9,996 nucleotides of DNA, taken from Ruminococcus sp. GTDB lineage: Bacteria > Bacillota > Clostridia > Oscillospirales > Ruminococcaceae. The stretch lies in NCBI GenBank assembly GCA_029063695.1, contig JAIDNR010000387.1, forward strand, positions 1 through 9,996, written 5' to 3'. The notes below the pieces were generated by a model that was given only the letters and a program-made list of their open reading frames with translations, made no database searches and was not told where the DNA came from. This document shows, piece by piece, positions 1-6,717 of the stretch (positions are counted from its first letter, which is position 1; every line of letters begins with the position of its first letter). The translations under genes were made by a program, and so were the position numbers.

Positions 1-476
1 GCAGTGAACTGTGTATCAATTGTAAGTGTCTGTCCAGCCTGAACAAGAACAGGCTGCCACTGACCGTTACCAGAGTCATTCCAGAGCTCAGGAGAACCTG
101 AAATAGGTGCAATCTTTGAATAAATGTAACCTGTCTGGTCAACTGTTACTTCAGCATGAATCTTATAAGTGTGACCTGATACAAACTGCAAGCCTCTGTG
201 ACGGAACTGAAGATCCCATCTTCCTGCACCTTCGCTCGGGTCAGGAACATTGACAATCTCAACAACGTATTTGCCGTCTTTGATTTCAAATTTCTGCTTA
301 GCGGGGTTTGTTTCGCAAGTGTGCCAAGGAAGACCTGTTCCGTCTTCAAAGTCAGTCTGACCGAGCATCTGTCCTGCTGATGCGCTCATAGGAGCAAGAA
401 CGCTTGTAACAGAAGTAGCGAGCATAGCGGCAGACATGAGACTTCCGGCAATTGCCTTAGAAAATTTCTTGTGCAT
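1..476 (-). CDS. Secreted CBM4-like carbohydrate-binding protein, N-terminal part of a probable cellulase (cut by window edge)
   Basis: Read directly from the reverse strand, the frame is open for 158 codons from ATG at 476 to the window edge, so only the N-terminus is present. Residues 1-34 form a signal peptide: a basic MHKK start, a hydrophobic core and an Ala-Ser-Ala cleavage site before GQMLG. Residues 35-158 resemble family 4 carbohydrate-binding modules found at the N-terminus of clostridial and ruminococcal GH9 enzymes, with landmarks LPWHTCETNPAK (49-60), RWDLQFRHRGL (86-96) and GHTYKI (101-106). The usual partner of such a module is a GH9 catalytic domain, which would lie beyond position 1; that is inference. 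GGGAGGG at 484-490 sits 7 nt before the ATG and supports this start. The gene lies downstream of a dockerin-bearing GH9 cellulase in the same orientation but has its own promoter and a folded leader. Confidence 0.85.
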   Translation of the reverse strand, partial: MHKKFSKAIAGSLMSAAMLATSVTSVLAPMSASAGQMLGQTDFEDGTGLPWHTCETNPAKQKFEIKDGKYVVEIVNVPDPSEGAGRWDLQFRHRGLQFVSGHTYKIHAEVTVDQTGYIYSKIAPISGSPELWNDSGNGQWQPVLVQAGQTLTIDTQFT

Positions 477-514
477 TTGTATACCCTCCCAAAAGATATA
501 AAATATAAATTTTT

Positions 515-547
515 ATAACGCAATGCCAGTGCATACATTGCGGTTAT
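515..547 (-). promoter_or_regulatory. Leader hairpin upstream of the CBM4 gene ribosome-binding site
   Basis: In the minus-strand transcript, ATAA-c-CGCAATG pairs with CATTGCGTTAT: 11 base pairs with one bulged base and a 10-nt loop. The right-hand arm ends about 25 nt before the GGGAGGG ribosome-binding site. The pairing is read directly. A role in mRNA stability or translational control is inference. Confidence 0.55.
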
Positions 548-555
548 ATATGCTT

Positions 556-605
556 ATTAATCACGGGCATTTTCCTTGCGGACTGCACCTGTATTACCCG
601 TTAAT
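556..605 (-). promoter_or_regulatory. Second leader stem-loop at the 5' end of the CBM4 gene transcript
   Basis: In the minus-strand RNA, ACGGG (601-597) pairs with CCCGT (567-563). Flanking ATTA/TAAT can extend the stem across a 3-nt bulge. Inside it, TCC-GCAA-GGA forms a small hairpin with a GNRA-type tetraloop. The element begins at or within a few bases of the predicted transcription start, so the outermost pairs may not be transcribed. I do not recognise it as any named riboswitch class. Confidence 0.4.
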
Positions 606-608
606 CAT

Positions 609-637
609 ATTATATTATATTCGCAAAAAAAAGTAAA
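609..637 (-). promoter_or_regulatory. Sigma-A-type promoter of the CBM4 gene
   Basis: On the minus strand, a -35 box TTTACT (637-632) is followed by a 17-nt spacer and a perfect -10 box TATAAT (614-609). This puts transcription start near 602 and gives a leader of about 125 nt. Confidence 0.65.
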
Positions 638-709
638 TAGCTTTCCAAAAATTCGTTTATTTCTATAATATCCGCATACTTTTTTTGTGCATTTTTACAT
701 TTTTTTGAA

Positions 710-743
710 GTCAGCAAACGAAGCAGAAGCTTCGCTTGTTGAC
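710..743 (-). other. Long imperfect hairpin downstream of the GH9 stop codon
   Basis: Arms 710-724 and 729-743 pair over 15 positions around a 4-nt loop. The inner CGAAGC/GCTTCG stem is perfect, and there is one G-U pair and one mismatch further out. The hairpin lies about 43 nt past the cellulase stop. It is not followed by a T-run in either direction; minus-strand RNA continues with TTCAAAAAAA. It is therefore not a textbook intrinsic terminator. It may protect the 3' end or mark a processed end of the GH9 mRNA. Confidence 0.5.
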
Positions 744-786
744 AAATTATGAATAAGTTGCTCAATAATAAGAAGTAGGCACTCAA

Positions 787-3159
787 TTACTCACTGAGAA
801 GTGAATTATACTGCTCCATAGTAATCGGCAGTTCAGACTGTCTGATTTTTTTCGCTTCAATAAGCTGAAGTGCCACAGCATCTGCACCTGTCACGCCGTC
901 GCCTGTATTGACAATATCGGCATTTATTTTTCCCTGTTCGGAAAGTGCATATTCATCGGGATTACCCATATGCTGAATTATTGCAGTTGCATCTGCAATA
1001 TCAACAGAACCGTCCTCATTCGCATCACCGATAAGTTTTTTATCTGTTCCGCTGCCTGTTGTCGGCTCTGTTGTTGGTTTTACTGGTTTTGTTGAAGGCT
1101 GCGACAAATCAGGAGTTGTGCCATCGGGTTCTGTTCCCCAGACAAGAACATCATTCACATACATTGTGATATGGTCATTAAGCGAATCAGGCTTTTTAAG
1201 ATCTGTTGCATCTTCAACGCCCTTATAAGACCAGTCATTTTTCGGATCCCATGCACCTGCTGTAGATTTACCGTCAATTGCATCAGGAATTGAAATTCTG
1301 AACTGAACTTCGTCACGGTGTTCGCTCTGTCCCGTAGGCTGAATAGCTCTGCCGTCAAGGAACTTGATTTCAGCATAGTATGTGTTGCCTGTTGAATCCC
1401 CATCATAGAGATAAGGACCGGAAACTTCCGCATAACCCTGCTGTCCTTCCTGATACTGCTGTGAACCGCTTTTGATTGTAATATCATTAACTGAAAGTCC
1501 GGCAGCAAGAACCTCTGATACATCAAAATAATAGCGATATGAGATATTTTTTTCAACTCTTGTAGGCCATGCTGTGTGATTCATTGCCCAAGCCTTGATT
1601 TCGGTATAGCTGTTGCCTGAGCCATTGAGAACAGCAGCAACTTCCCATTCTGCCCATGTAGGAGTTTCAGTCGGAGGGAAATCAGCAAGAGGCTTTCCGC
1701 CGTATTCATCAACCAATGCACAAAGAGCTGCTGTATATCCTGCATTGTAGTCAATGGCAACCTCTGAATACTGATACTGTCCAACTTCATTTATATATTT
1801 GCCTTCCATATTTGGACCTCCGACCAATGCACCGTATAAAGTGTGTGCATATTCAGTCTGCCAGCCCTCACTGCTTGATTCCTGTCCCAAGTCATTCCAG
1901 TGGTCGTCATGAATACCCGAAGCTGTTCTGTGGTGAATAGCAGTTGGATTTTTTTCGCCCATACCGAGTACATATGACATATTAAGGTCATTATCGCCGA
2001 AAGCATAATCCATCTGACCCTTTGCCCAGTCTTTATATTTTTTTACAAGCGTTGAATTATCGGCAAAAACAGTATCAGATGCAACGAGTGCAAGCCATGA
2101 AGTAGTTGTTGCATGGCGAAGTGAACCCCACTGGAAAAGCCATGCAAGACCGTCGGGTGTATAATTAATCTTCTTGCCGCCGTATCCGTCAATCCAGTAA
2201 TCAAGATGATGTGAAACATGATTAATCCATTCCTGCTTGCCTGTGTTTATGGCATAGAGAAGAGCCGCCGCCTGACTTGTATCGTCCCAGCACAATCCCC
2301 ATGTATACTTGTTTTCGCTTGACTGTTCTTCTTTTGGAAAATTAGGAATATAGTCGGTTTCAATCTTCTTGAGATATGATTCATCACCTGTTGCCATATA
2401 GAGCCAGTTTGCCGCATACATACAATCATCAACCCATGACTGAGTATCATACATACTTGTCATACCGCCGATATCCTTGCAGTCCCTAGTCTTGTCTGCA
2501 AGTTCAAAAAGACTTTTTGCATGTTTGAGATATTCCGCAGCTTTTTTAGGGTCGGAATCCTTAAATATGATATATCCCTCAGCGAGACAAGCAGCGGAAA
2601 GTGCTTCTACAGAAGCATTTTCAATTGTATCATAAGGACGTTCCCAGTTGCCTTCATTCAGATTATGCTTTCTCAGGTATACTTCTGCACTGCACCAGAT
2701 ATTATGGTCACTTTTATCGCCGATAGTACCTATTACACAATCGCCCATATCACAGCCCATTACAAAATCAATAGCCCACTGAATATTATTTCTGTAAAGT
2801 TCGCCGAGACCTGCTTTTTCAATTGCATCTTTATACTGGATATATCCCCATGACATTACTGATGCGGAATAAGCATTTGTAAGTGTGAATTTGTAATGGT
2901 CTCCTGCATCGAACCAGCCGCCTGGAACAATGTCAGTTTCAACTCCGTTTTCATCAACCATTGAATCAGCTTTCCATGATACTTCATTCCATTCAGGAAG
3001 AACGCCTGACTGCTGAACCTCATAGAAAAACATGGATTTCTGAAGTGCTTCTGCATAATTGTAGTCGCTGTCGGCTGCATTTGCGGCAGGGACTGCACTG
3101 AGCATACCTGCTGACATTGCAATAGCTGACAATGCCGCCGTGATTTTTTTGAATTTCAT
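787..3159 (-). CDS. Cellulosomal GH9 endoglucanase with CBM3c and type I dockerin
   Basis: This 790-residue enzyme should cleave beta-1,4-glucan by the inverting GH9 mechanism and dock onto a scaffoldin outside the cell. Residues 1-28 are a signal peptide ending in ANA. Residues about 30-495 are the GH9 domain: GGWFDAGDH (80-88) carries the base-side aspartates D84 and D87, HHR is at 409-411, and SEVAIDYNAG (465-474) carries the likely general acid E466. Residues about 500-677 match a CBM3c module (TEIKAW, GPYLYD, EVQFRISIP, WDPKNDWSYKG), the partner that commonly feeds cellulose to GH9 'theme B' enzymes. A Thr/Pro linker (about 684-705) leads to the dockerin (709-790). Its first calcium loop, D712-N714-D716-S718-D723, is canonical; the second (D748-D760) is one residue longer, as I recall from Ruminococcus dockerins. 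AGAGGGG 9 nt before the ATG supports the start. Clear family call; substrate detail is inferred. Confidence 0.96.
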   Translation of the reverse strand: MKFKKITAALSAIAMSAGMLSAVPAANAADSDYNYAEALQKSMFFYEVQQSGVLPEWNEVSWKADSMVDENGVETDIVPGGWFDAGDHYKFTLTNAYSASVMSWGYIQYKDAIEKAGLGELYRNNIQWAIDFVMGCDMGDCVIGTIGDKSDHNIWCSAEVYLRKHNLNEGNWERPYDTIENASVEALSAACLAEGYIIFKDSDPKKAAEYLKHAKSLFELADKTRDCKDIGGMTSMYDTQSWVDDCMYAANWLYMATGDESYLKKIETDYIPNFPKEEQSSENKYTWGLCWDDTSQAAALLYAINTGKQEWINHVSHHLDYWIDGYGGKKINYTPDGLAWLFQWGSLRHATTTSWLALVASDTVFADNSTLVKKYKDWAKGQMDYAFGDNDLNMSYVLGMGEKNPTAIHHRTASGIHDDHWNDLGQESSSEGWQTEYAHTLYGALVGGPNMEGKYINEVGQYQYSEVAIDYNAGYTAALCALVDEYGGKPLADFPPTETPTWAEWEVAAVLNGSGNSYTEIKAWAMNHTAWPTRVEKNISYRYYFDVSEVLAAGLSVNDITIKSGSQQYQEGQQGYAEVSGPYLYDGDSTGNTYYAEIKFLDGRAIQPTGQSEHRDEVQFRISIPDAIDGKSTAGAWDPKNDWSYKGVEDATDLKKPDSLNDHITMYVNDVLVWGTEPDGTTPDLSQPSTKPVKPTTEPTTGSGTDKKLIGDANEDGSVDIADATAIIQHMGNPDEYALSEQGKINADIVNTGDGVTGADAVALQLIEAKKIRQSELPITMEQYNSLLSE

Positions 3160-3180
3160 GTTATATTACCCCTCTCGCTC

Positions 3181-3234
3181 GGTATACACATACCTTTATA
3201 ATTTAAATATACACTATTTATGGAAATTTGTCAA
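3181..3234 (-). promoter_or_regulatory. Sigma-A-type promoter and short leader of the GH9 gene
   Basis: On the minus strand a perfect -35 TTGACA (3234-3229), a 17-nt spacer and -10 TATATT (3211-3206) predict a start near 3199 and a leader of about 40 nt. A small hairpin, GGTAT-GTGT-ATACC (3194-3181), lies just after the predicted start and before the ribosome-binding site AGAGGGG (3175-3169). The promoter shows that the cellulase can be transcribed independently of the two genes upstream. Confidence 0.7.
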
Positions 3235-3260
3235 GCAGAATAAATTAATTTTTTATTATT

Positions 3261-3884
3261 TCAGTTATAAAGCATTGCAATGCCGATACCTGCTATAATG
3301 CAAAGTATGCCGAATACCACTGTTGCATTGACAGTTGTGAGATAGTAAAATCCTTTGCGTGCCTTTTTACCACTTCGGGAATACTCCTCAGTAAGACGGT
3401 TCACCATGTCCCATACTTCCTCGCCGAAAAGCATTGTACGTCTCCGGACATAATTTTCTCTGTCCGTCAGAAACAACTGCACAATCGGCGTAAAATCGGA
3501 ATATCTTTTCAGATAGCCAGCACCGACTTTAATATCCTTTACAGCTTTATTGCCGTATTTATACACATTCGACGTAACAAGTCTCGTACCCTTTTGCAGA
3601 TTATACATTTCTGTCAGCTGGTCAGGAAACTCCAGAAAAACAACGCCGTCCATTTCATCGGAATAAGCTGAAATAATCAGCGGATTTACAGAATAAACAA
3701 CCGCAGGCTGAGTATCGCCGTTCAGCATAAAGTCGTTTATTCGCTCGAAATTGCTGTTGTACTGCGATTTTCCTAAAAACGATACTTTAAGTATATCATC
3801 ACGCACCTGTGCGAATTTTGTTTCCGAAAGACTCACATTTCCGGCATTTTCGGCATAAGTATTCGGGTCTGTATAACTTCCCAT
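3261..3884 (-). CDS. Unrecognised membrane protein with one C-terminal transmembrane segment
   Basis: I do not recognise this 207-residue protein. It has no signal peptide. The bulk (about 1-178) is soluble and mixed in composition, with a central hydrophobic-polar pattern (PAVVYSVNPLIISAYSDEMDGVVFLEF, roughly 60-86, seen as alternating beta-like segments). A basic stretch (RSGKKARKG, 170-178) follows, then one transmembrane helix at about 183-205 that ends the protein. That topology suggests a cytoplasmic domain tail-anchored in the membrane. An in-frame GTG lies 9 nt further upstream (3893), but it falls inside the GAGGTGA ribosome-binding site (3896-3890), which is 5 nt from the ATG at 3884, so the ATG is preferred. 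The gene starts 24 bp after the stop of the 3909-4679 gene and is probably co-transcribed with it. Function unknown. Confidence 0.8.
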   Translation of the reverse strand: MGSYTDPNTYAENAGNVSLSETKFAQVRDDILKVSFLGKSQYNSNFERINDFMLNGDTQPAVVYSVNPLIISAYSDEMDGVVFLEFPDQLTEMYNLQKGTRLVTSNVYKYGNKAVKDIKVGAGYLKRYSDFTPIVQLFLTDRENYVRRRTMLFGEEVWDMVNRLTEEYSRSGKKARKGFYYLTTVNATVVFGILCIIAGIGIAMLYN

Positions 3885-3889
3885 AAATA

Positions 3890-3896
3890 TCACCTC
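3890..3896 (-). promoter_or_regulatory. Ribosome-binding site deciding the start of the 3261-3884 gene
   Basis: GAGGTGA lies 5 nt upstream of ATG 3884-3882. It includes the alternative in-frame GTG (3893-3891), which therefore is unlikely to be the initiator. Confidence 0.65.
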
Positions 3897-3908
3897 ATGA
3901 TTTAATAA

Positions 3909-4679
3909 TCAGGAAATTTCTTCAAGTATACTGCCCGAAAGCATAAGAATATTTCCCTCTTTCAGTTTAATTTCAATACTTTCGGTTGTTTCATTATTTA
4001 AAAGATTTTCCTTATCAGTATCATTATCAACTGCTTCATCAATATCATTATAAATCACTGCCCAGTGCCTGTAATTCTGTTCATCTGTGACTACTACTCT
4101 GTAAGTACCTGCCGGAACGTCAATTCCCACACGGAACATTCCGCCGTGTTTAAACGGATTGTTTTCTATGCCGTAACTGTCAAAAGTATCAAGCAAATAG
4201 GCATCGCAATATGTAGGAATATAATCCCAACCTTTTTCAAGTTTTACGATACATGAATACTCAAAGAAAAATTCATTCAGCTCCTGCCAATTCACATCGT
4301 GGTCTGTGCCAAGCAGATGAACATATCCCTCTTTTTCGTCATTGTTAGCAATCAGCATATAAATGCCCTCCGGTATATAGTATTCTTCGGGGGCGTAATC
4401 AGCACCAACACTATAAACATCATGATTATCAGGATAGAAGCCGGCAGGCAGGGTTGTAGGAGGTTCTGTAGGCGGAGAAGTGTATGGAACATACGTGCTT
4501 TTTGTGCTGTTCTCAGTAACTTCTGTAACTGAACTTTCAGGCTTGTTATTTTCTTTTCTCGGTTCTGTGAACATAAAAGCAATGGAAATTATTCCAGTTA
4601 TGACTGCCATTGCAATGCCAATCATCATAATATGCACATCTGATGGCGGTCTGTTATAATTTTCATCATTCATAATCAT
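3909..4679 (-). CDS. Unrecognised surface-exposed membrane-anchored protein with two tandem beta-type repeats
   Basis: This 256-residue protein has a short cytoplasmic N-terminus and one transmembrane segment at about 16-37 with no obvious cleavage site, so it is likely a signal anchor. A Ser/Thr/Pro/Glu-rich linker (about 42-79, including SPPTEPPTTLPAG) follows, then an extracellular part. That part seems to contain two related units. Unit 1 (about 93-168) has YIPEGIYMLI and later VKLEKGWDYI. Unit 2 (about 183-256) has VGIDVPAGTYRVVV and later IKLKEGNILML. The '(I/V)P-x-G-x-Y ... KL-x-x-G' pattern recalls small beta domains on secreted Firmicute proteins, but I cannot name a family. AAGGAGC sits 5 nt before the ATG at 4679; a second ATG at 4673 is possible. 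The linker resembles that of the nearby cellulase, a weak hint of a surface role. A strong terminator lies directly upstream, so how it is transcribed is unclear. Confidence 0.82.
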   Translation of the reverse strand: MIMNDENYNRPPSDVHIMMIGIAMAVITGIISIAFMFTEPRKENNKPESSVTEVTENSTKSTYVPYTSPPTEPPTTLPAGFYPDNHDVYSVGADYAPEEYYIPEGIYMLIANNDEKEGYVHLLGTDHDVNWQELNEFFFEYSCIVKLEKGWDYIPTYCDAYLLDTFDSYGIENNPFKHGGMFRVGIDVPAGTYRVVVTDEQNYRHWAVIYNDIDEAVDNDTDKENLLNNETTESIEIKLKEGNILMLSGSILEEIS

Positions 4680-4690
4680 GTCAGCTCCTT

Positions 4691-4726
4691 AAATAAAAAG
4701 GCTATACCTGAACGGTACAGCCTTTT
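4691..4726 (-). terminator. Intrinsic terminator of the plsC-ispH/S1 operon
   Basis: In minus-strand RNA, AAAAGGCTGTACC pairs with GGTATAGCCTTTT: 13 bp with one G-U and a 5-nt loop. TTTTTATTT follows, partly overlapping the stem. The hairpin begins about 20 nt after the ispH/S1 stop codon. The U-tract ends immediately before the AAGGAGC ribosome-binding site of the next gene, leaving no room for a separate promoter after it. Confidence 0.88.
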
Positions 4727-4745
4727 GAATACATAATCAAAACAA

Positions 4746-6695
4746 TTATTCAGCGTCAGTGCCGTCCTCAATGAGAGCACGCATAGAAATGCTGATTCTC
4801 TTTTTGTCTGCGTCAATGTCAATAATTTTAACGTTAACAACATCGCCTACAGTGAGAATATCACTTACATCGTCAACTTTCTTATCAGCAATCTGAGAGA
4901 TGTGGATAAGACCGTCAATGCCGTCGATAATCTGAGCGAATGCACCGAACTTTGTGATAGAAACAACAGTTGCTTCAACAACATCGCCTACGCTGTATTT
5001 TGAAGTAAACACTTCCCAGGGATTGTCCTCAGCTTTCTTGAAACCAAGAGAAATTCTGTTCTCATCTCTGTTAAGGTCTTTGATGTAAACTTCGAGAGTA
5101 TCGCCGACACTTACAACTTCACTCGGGTGCTTGATACGCTTCCATGAAAGTTCTGAGATATGAACCATTCCGTCAATTCCGCCGAGGTCAACGAATGCAC
5201 CGAAACTTGTGAGTGACTTAACCTTGCCTGTATATGTCTTGCCGATTTCAGCAGCATCCCAGAATGCATTTTTAGCTTCATCTCTCTTTGCAGCCTCACC
5301 AGCTCTTACAGAACCTACAGCTCTCTTCTTACCGCCTTCGTCAACTTCAATAACCTTGAATTCAACTTTCTTTCCGTTAAGCTGTTCAAGGTCTGCTTCT
5401 CTCGGGAGACCTGTCAGTGAAGCGGGAATAAATACTCTTACGCCAAGATAGTTAACGATAACACCCTTGTTTACGGCACGGCTTACTTTGCCTTCAAGAA
5501 TTGTACCTTCTTCCTTAGCCTGAATGATTTTATCATAACCAGCCATTTCATCAACTCTTTTCTTAGAAAGGGCAACAGTACCGTCGCCGTCATTAACCTT
5601 GATAACGATAAGTTCGATTTCATCGCCGACAGAAACGATATCAGAGGGCTTCTGTGAACCGTCATCAGTCAAATCCTCAAGCTTAACATAGCCTGTCTGC
5701 TTGATTCCAAGGTCTACAGTAATTTCTGCATTGTCAACACTCATTACAATACCCTTGACTTTCTCTCCATTATGTATTTTTTTGAATGACTGGTCGATAG
5801 CCTCAGCGAAATCGATATCCTCATCCTGATTTGCATTAAGATTAACATTTTCTGTCATAGTGGTTTGTACCTCCTTGATTATATATGCCGGTGTTGAAGC
5901 TCCGGCAGTTATGCCGATTCTTCCGGCACAGGGCAGTTTCAAAGATGAAAGCTCGTCCGAATTTTCTATATGATACGTCTGGCAGTAACGACTGCACACC
6001 TCATAAAGCTTCACGGTATTGGAGCTGTGCTTTCCGCCGACGACAAGCATAACATCAGAACTTTTAGCAAGCTCAGCCGCATCTGATTGTCTTGTATCGG
6101 TTGCGTTGCATATTGTATCAAATATGACAATATCAAGGGCATTTTTTGGAATCACCTTTAAACATTCTTCCCATTCTATTATATTATACGTTGTTTGGGC
6201 AACAAATGCAAGCTTTTTTTGAAAAAAATCAGGATTTTTTTCAAAAACGTGTTTTAGCTCAAAACTATTCTTGAAAACAACGTAATTTTGTTCACAATGC
6301 CCAATGATTCCTTGTACTTCAGGGTGGTCAACATCTCCTGCAATAAGAATAATATAGCCGTCTTTCGTTTTTTCGGCAGCAATTTTATGAATCTTTGAAA
6401 CAAAAGGGCAGGTTGCATCAAGCATACGGTTTCCTTTTTCGGTAATTTTCCTGTACACTTCCTTACCCACACCATGCGAACGGATTACAACTGTTTCATC
6501 GGGAAGAAGTTCGTCAACCGATTCAACAACTCTTGCACCTTTGGATTTCATATCATTCACAACGTCCTGATTATGAATTATCGGACCGAGAGTAGCAACC
6601 TTTGTATTTCCGTTCAATTCATTATACACTATTTTTACTGCTCTGTCAACCCCAAAACAAAAACCTGCCGATTCTGCTACAGTAACTTTATTCAT
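4746..6695 (-). CDS. ispH: IspH (HMBPP reductase) fused to a four-domain S1 protein
   Basis: This bifunctional protein is known from Clostridia. Residues 1 to about 282 are IspH, the iron-sulfur enzyme that reduces HMBPP to IPP and DMAPP in the last MEP-pathway step. The three cluster cysteines are C13 (GFCFGV), C96 (ATCPFV) and C196 (TICNAT). H41, H124 and E126 of the active site are present, as are SSNT (224-227) and GASTP (265-269). An acidic linker (about 283-308) leads to four S1 RNA-binding domains at about 311-379, 396-465, 485-554 and 569-639; the third and fourth carry the classic FGAF...GIDG...HIS pattern. The second is more divergent. Start: GGAG (6706-6703) is 7 nt from the ATG at 6695, giving 649 residues; an ATG at 6701 is too close to it. 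It begins 22 bp after the plsC stop and ends before a strong terminator. An internal ribosome-binding site near 5870 may also yield a separate S1 protein. Confidence 0.96.
   Translation of the reverse strand: MNKVTVAESAGFCFGVDRAVKIVYNELNGNTKVATLGPIIHNQDVVNDMKSKGARVVESVDELLPDETVVIRSHGVGKEVYRKITEKGNRMLDATCPFVSKIHKIAAEKTKDGYIILIAGDVDHPEVQGIIGHCEQNYVVFKNSFELKHVFEKNPDFFQKKLAFVAQTTYNIIEWEECLKVIPKNALDIVIFDTICNATDTRQSDAAELAKSSDVMLVVGGKHSSNTVKLYEVCSRYCQTYHIENSDELSSLKLPCAGRIGITAGASTPAYIIKEVQTTMTENVNLNANQDEDIDFAEAIDQSFKKIHNGEKVKGIVMSVDNAEITVDLGIKQTGYVKLEDLTDDGSQKPSDIVSVGDEIELIVIKVNDGDGTVALSKKRVDEMAGYDKIIQAKEEGTILEGKVSRAVNKGVIVNYLGVRVFIPASLTGLPREADLEQLNGKKVEFKVIEVDEGGKKRAVGSVRAGEAAKRDEAKNAFWDAAEIGKTYTGKVKSLTSFGAFVDLGGIDGMVHISELSWKRIKHPSEVVSVGDTLEVYIKDLNRDENRISLGFKKAEDNPWEVFTSKYSVGDVVEATVVSITKFGAFAQIIDGIDGLIHISQIADKKVDDVSDILTVGDVVNVKIIDIDADKKRISISMRALIEDGTDAE
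5856..5876 (-). promoter_or_regulatory. Internal ribosome-binding site and ATG at the IspH/S1 junction
   Basis: Within the fusion, minus-strand AAGGAGG (5876-5870) lies 11 nt before an in-frame ATG (5858-5856, residue 280), exactly where IspH ends and the S1 linker (MTENVNLNANQDED) begins. Initiation here would give a 370-residue protein with only the four S1 domains. A 6-bp hairpin (TGCCGG/CCGGCA, 5907-5886) lies 9 nt upstream of the AAGGAGG. The match is read directly; its use in the cell is inference. Confidence 0.45.
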
Positions 6696-6717
6696 CTTCA
6701 TTCTCCGTTCTGATTTT

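Larger units (their letters stand above)
477..786. other. 310-bp intergenic region between the two glycoside hydrolase genes
   Basis: This is the only stretch over 300 bases without a gene. It contains the ribosome-binding site, folded leader and promoter of the CBM4 gene (about 484-637), a run of A/T tracts (640-709), and a long imperfect hairpin (710-743) downstream of the GH9 stop codon. I see no credible protein gene in it on either strand. Confidence 0.8.

Noticed and set aside
544..570. A tiny reading frame (MPVINKHI) in the CBM4 gene leader preceded by AAGGA, possible leader peptide
   Set aside because: The gap between AAGGA and the ATG is only 2 nt and the peptide has no run of regulatory codons. 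It also lies inside the stem-loop. Probably chance.
739..769. A perfect TTGACA on the plus strand (739-744), suggesting an antisense promoter reading into the GH9 gene
   Set aside because: The best -10-like hexamer (AATAAT, 764-769) is at a 19-nt spacing, the 17-nt position is poor, and the TTGACA is part of the hairpin arm. Too weak to call.
5111..5665. Additional long open frames antisense or out of frame within the S1 region and within the GH9 gene
   Set aside because: They overlap well-supported genes, lack ribosome-binding sites and recognisable domains, and are explained as shadows of the true coding frames.
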